Shown here piece after piece: positions 60,262-64,000 of a stretch of 64,000 nt of DNA (position 1 is the first letter of the stretch; each line of letters begins with the position of its first letter). Source of the stretch: Tridacna crocea. Lineage: Eukaryota > Mollusca > Bivalvia > Cardiida > Cardiidae. Location of the stretch: the NCBI GenBank assembly GCA_943736015.1, contig OX031060.1, forward strand, positions 15,451,501 through 15,515,500, written 5' to 3'. Under the pieces are notes generated by a model that saw only the letters and a list, made by a program, of their open reading frames with translations, did no database searches and was not told the DNA's origin. The position numbers were made by a program, and so were the translations under genes.

Positions 60262-61566
60262 TTTTAGCTCACCTTAGCACAAAGTGCTAAAGGTGAGCTA
60301 TTGTGATCGTCCTATGTTCGGCGTCCAGCGTCTGTTGTCCATCAACAATTTCTTTAAACATCTTCTCCTAAATCACTGGGCAAATCTTGATGAAACTTGG
60401 CAGGGATGTTCCTTGGGTGAAGCTCTACTAAAATTGTTCAAAGAATAAAATTCCACTCATAATTCTGGTTGCCATGGCCGTAAAAAGGAAAAAAAAAAAA
60501 AAAAAAAAAATCCTTGAAAATCTTCTTCTTTGAAAGTAGAAGGCATAGAGCTTTGATATTTGGTATGTGGACATCTCCTAGTGGACCTCTACCAACTTTG
60601 TTCAAATAATGCAACTGGGGTCAAAACTGGCCCCACCCCGGGGATCACAAGTTCAAACATAGGAACAAAGAATGAAAACTTTAATATTCTTCTCCTCTGA
60701 AAGTAGAAGGCAAAGAGCTTTGATATTTGGTATGTGGCCATCTCCTAGTGGACCTCTACCAAGTTTGTTCAAATAATGCGACTGGGGTCAAAACTGGCCC
60801 CACCCCGGGGGTCACAAGTTCAAACATAGGAACAAAGAAGGAAAACTTTAAAAATCTTCTCCTCTGAAATTGAAGACATAGAGCTTTGATATTTAGTATG
60901 TAGCATCTCCTAGTGGACCTCTACCAAGTTTGTTCACATGATGCCCCTGGGGTCAAAACTGGCCCCGCCCAGGGGGTTACAAGTTCAAACATAGGAACAA
61001 AGAATGAAAACTTTAATATCCTTCTTCTCACAAAGTAAAAGGCATAGAGCTTTGATATTTGGAATGTTACATCTCCTAGTGGACCTCTACCAAGTTTGTT
61101 CATATGATGCCCTTGGGTTTGAAAGTGGCCCTGCCTTGGGGGTCATAAATTCGAACACAGGAACAAAGAAGGAAAACTTTAAAAAAATTTCTTATCTGAA
61201 ACTTGATGACATAGAGCTTTGATATTTGGTATATAGCATCTTCTAGTAGACCTCTACCAAGTTTGTTCATATGATGCACCTGGGGACAAAACTGGCCCTG
61301 CCCTGGGGGTCACAAGTTCAAACATATGAACAAAGACAGAAAATTATAAAATTCTTCTTCTCTAAACCTGGAAGGCATAGAGTTTTGATATTTGGCATGT
61401 AGCAATTCCTTCTGGACCTCTCCCAAGTCTGTCCATATCATGCCCATGGGGTCAAAACTGGCCCTGCCCATGGGGTCACAGGTTAGATTAAAGTTCATCA
61501 AATAAACATGAGGGAAATAAAGCTATAGTCTCAGGTGAGCACTCCATGGCCAATGTCCCTCTTGTT
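60262..61566 (-). mobile_element. Helitron-like element H4 (complete, reverse)
   Basis: On the minus strand it starts AACAAGAGGGACATTGGCC, GTGCTCACCTGAG and ends TAGCACTTTGTGCTAAGGTG, AGCTAAAAAA. About five ~165-bp units of the H3 type lie between. It shows that H1/H2 and H3/H4 share both ends while the core unit differs. Confidence 0.72.
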
Positions 61567-62760
61567 GAAATGCAATGATGTAACAGATTTATTTCCTACA
61601 TAACAATCATATTTTTAATGCATATAGCATGAATATAGTTAACAGTGGGTACTGAAGGGTAATTGAAATAACTTAAATGTAATTGTAATAACATTTAAAG
61701 TCTTAACTTGTCAACAAGACAGTATTTTTGGTGCAAATGACTTTTCTTCATTTCATGTGTAACTATTCAATTATCGTTTCATTTGATTTTGCTCAAATAA
61801 AGGTACTAAGTACAAATCTTTTTTGATACTTATATGTGTCTGCGCTGTAACATTTTGTGTCATTGCTGTAAAACATGAGTCGTTTATATAACAATGATTA
61901 AAAAATGCTCATGAAAAGAAGCCGCGACGTTTAATTTAATAAAAACAATTTCTGGGAACAAAACGGAAAGTACAGTTACATTTTAGTACAAACAGCAAGG
62001 AATCATTTACTAGATCTATATAACTTTTTCAAGAAATTAAAATAGTTGCAAAACACTGATCTTCTCTGACATATAACGTGCCAAAATTTTGTTCCAAAAT
62101 ACTTAATTAATATAAAACAGATATGTGTTATACAGATGATTCGAAGTGAAATATTATAATCTGAACCAGAAAATATTTATTTTTCTTAATTAGAATGGAA
62201 TGTCTTTTACTTTACAATTTTGTTACATGAAGGACATGTCGATGTGTTATGACTAGCATTGCATCACAGTAGACAATATTCCGGTGTGGATGTAAGGAAC
62301 CTTATCAACCAAAAAAATCCGACTTAATTTTCAAAAATCGTGTCTCCTAAAATCTGCCATAATTATATAATAGCTCATAGATAGCTCATAAATATACATT
62401 AGTGGGTGGGGTAAAAGATAATCAAAACCGTTACAAATATACAATCCAGCAATTTAGTACAATAGTACGCATTTAGTTCTCATCAAACCCTTTCACAAGA
62501 AGTTGAAACACAAAAGTCTTAAATGATATTGAGTTGCTCATGATTTTCAAAAATTGTATGCAAATTTGGTGGGTGGGGTAACACCAGGACACCCAATGTA
62601 TTTTATCTTCTTCTGTAACTGAATTTTACCATTGCTTATGTGCTTAACTATCAATTAGACCTATCTGCAATGAATATACTCCGGAAGATATTGAAATTTT
62701 GTTGTTTATACACATGACTCAATTCAATGCATTTTCAGTGGGTGGGGTAACAAAATGTCG
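61567..62760. other. Foldback interior, right
   Basis: AT-rich and non-coding. GTGGGTGGGGTAA occurs three times (62403, 62571, 62741), spaced about 170 bp, a possible diverged tandem repeat. Confidence 0.45.
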
Positions 62761-63466
62761 TCTGAAAAAAATCTGCACCACTTTTGTTTCTGGCATCCAC
62801 CCTAATTTGACTTCTATATAGCTGTACTATCACCTGGTACCAATGAAATTTTTCTACCAGACGGATTGAAAAAAAATTGAATCCAGCTTGCCAGGCCTTA
62901 GACTATACGATTAGAAATTGAAGTTTGCATATTTACTAGTGCCTTCTTGGAAGAAAAGATGTTTTCTAATATTACGATCAACTACAAGTCATGCTATAGC
63001 TTAACAGGGTCAATTACGTTTAACTAAGGCCAAATACGTAGTTCATTTCAATTCTACATTTCCACTTATTGCCAAGTTTGAACCTACTTGAACGTACCTA
63101 CATGTACGCCTAGTTGACCATAATTACAATACGGCAGCCTAATTCAAACTGACTCCAACTAGTTGACCTTATGAACACTTTGGCATACTATGTTTGAAAT
63201 TCACTACGGTCAACTACGTGCATGCCCGTGACAATGGCTTAAGCTATTAAAACGCCTTAAACTGCAAAGCAAGCAAAAAATCTAACGAACGAACAAACAA
63301 ACGAATGAAATGAACAAACAAGCAAAATTTAGAATTTAGTCTGAATTGAGTTTAAAATGAAATATGAGTAAAAGTGTAGCCTCAAACCTTTACTAGGAAA
63401 TATGGTAAAGACTTATTCAGTCAGTTAGAATAAATAAATAATTCTCAATAATCGCAATCATATTTC

Positions 63467-63694
63467 TTAACCCTTTCCCAAACAAGCCCTGATTTTTACG
63501 TGTCTGCATTAAAAGTCTTTTGAAAACACTGTGGGAAAAGGAGAAATTGCTCGTAACGAGCAATTTCTCCTTTTCCCACAGTATTTTCTACCCTTTTTGA
63601 GAACTTTCTGCCATTTTCTCCATATTAAAAATTGTCGTCTGCAAACTCTTTTGGTTTGGAAGGGTCCAATATTTATTGTTTGGGAAAGGGTTAA
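63467..63694 (-). mobile_element. Palindromic TTAA MITE with matched arm substitutions
   Basis: CCCTTTCCCAAACAAGCC..TTTGGGAAAGGG in TTAA. The core reads GAAATTGCTCGTAACGAGCA / ATTTC: the C-G changes at the stem tip and the T-A change further out are matched on both arms. Confidence 0.85.
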
Positions 63695-63699
63695 GGCTG

Positions 63700-64000
63700 A
63701 TTTAACTTCAGTGTTTTCACAAGATATCGGATAAAGTAGGTCCAAAATCAGATCCACATTGTATGAACCGTGAAAGGAGACTATTGTAATCTGTGCTGAA
63801 TTGATGGAAAACAGGGTTTAAAAAAATAAACGAGGAAGAAATGTGATAAAATTCGTATACAGTGGTTTGTCTCCACTCGTTACATGATAACAAGATGGCG
63901 AAATGTAAAACTTGTCCAAATTGAAAGATCTTGCAGACTTCAGATTAAATGTGACTAGAATGAAGAAATCTGTCACTCAAAAGATAGAGAACATTGTAAA
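63700..64000 (+). mobile_element. Unannotated flank and a partial MITE at the window edge
   Basis: No feature to about 63905. 63910-64000 (CTTGTCCAAATTGAAAGATC .. AGAGAACATTGTAAA) is the left half of a forward MITE cut by the window end. Confidence 0.55.

Larger units (their letters stand above)
57421..63235. mobile_element. ~5.8-kb foldback element with degenerate long arms
   Basis: 58050-58202 (CTAAGGCCCAG, CAATCCATCTGGTAGAAAAA, GGATGCCAGA, GTGGTGCAGATTTTTTT) reappears inverted at 62761-62909. Further out, both arms carry motif-rich DNA (GTAGTTGACCGTAGTTGA type; CAACTAGG, GTAGGTTCAAA) at 57430-58050 and 62910-63230. Outer limits are approximate. The interior contains elements H5 and H4. 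No transposase seen. Confidence 0.65.

Noticed and set aside
160..63757. Many 60-150-codon reading frames containing [20 protein letters not shown] or [21 protein letters not shown] peptides
   Set aside because: These are translations of the palindromic MITE core in different frames. They recur on both strands, follow the repeat and not a gene, and have no splice or codon support.

Overview
The window is AT-rich, repeat-dense eukaryotic DNA with spliced genes. The dispersed repeats (elements opening with AACAAGAGGGCC and closing with a GAGCAC..GTGCTC hairpin and GTGAGCTAA; tRNA-derived SINEs; piggyBac-like MITEs) are of a style common in bivalve molluscs, so a bivalve is the best guess. That is an inference from repeat style, not a species identification.

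One gene dominates: the 5' 60% or so of an ASCC3 orthologue (activating signal cointegrator 1 complex subunit 3, a Ski2-like tandem-cassette helicase), on the minus strand from a probable promoter and non-coding exon near 51.6 kb to the left edge. I place 24 coding exons. They join without a frame break into 4101 nt (1367 codons), from the ATG at 50824 to the Walker A motif of the second helicase cassette at 256-476. The remaining exons lie outside the window. A second, unidentified minus-strand gene (56823-57420) encodes a small protein with five 16-residue repeats. A tRNA-Asn(GTT) gene lies at 54204-54277. A possible plus-strand promoter and first exon lies at 48.1-48.2 kb.

Layout. 1-35.7 kb: ASCC3 exons 3-25, with introns crowded by about 40 near-complete copies and about 20 fragments of a ~228-bp TTAA-flanked MITE with a near-perfect 60-bp palindrome at its centre. 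Helitron-like elements (20.3-21.5 and 26.6-28.2 kb), a pogo-like element (11.2-12.5 kb), a Tc1-like transposon with a broken transposase (30.1-31.6 kb), SINEs and smaller foldbacks also lie there. 34.8-50.7 kb: the 15.9-kb intron between exons 2 and 3, holding a large element with 443-bp inverted arms (36.6-42.1 kb) and a decayed Ty3/gypsy pol (43.6-47.3 kb). 50.7-53.8 kb: ASCC3 start and promoter, then a long foldback carrying a 577-bp insertion. 54.2-55.7 kb: tRNA-Asn and a hAT-like element with a perfect 8-bp target duplication. 56.1-57.4 kb: the repeat-protein gene. 57.4-63.2 kb: a ~5.8-kb foldback containing two Helitron-like elements.

The strongest candidate for something new is the palindromic MITE family. 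Copies carry matched substitutions on both hairpin arms and matched variants at both termini, abut each other while sharing one TTAA, are nested into, and often lie 10-60 bp from ASCC3 splice sites.
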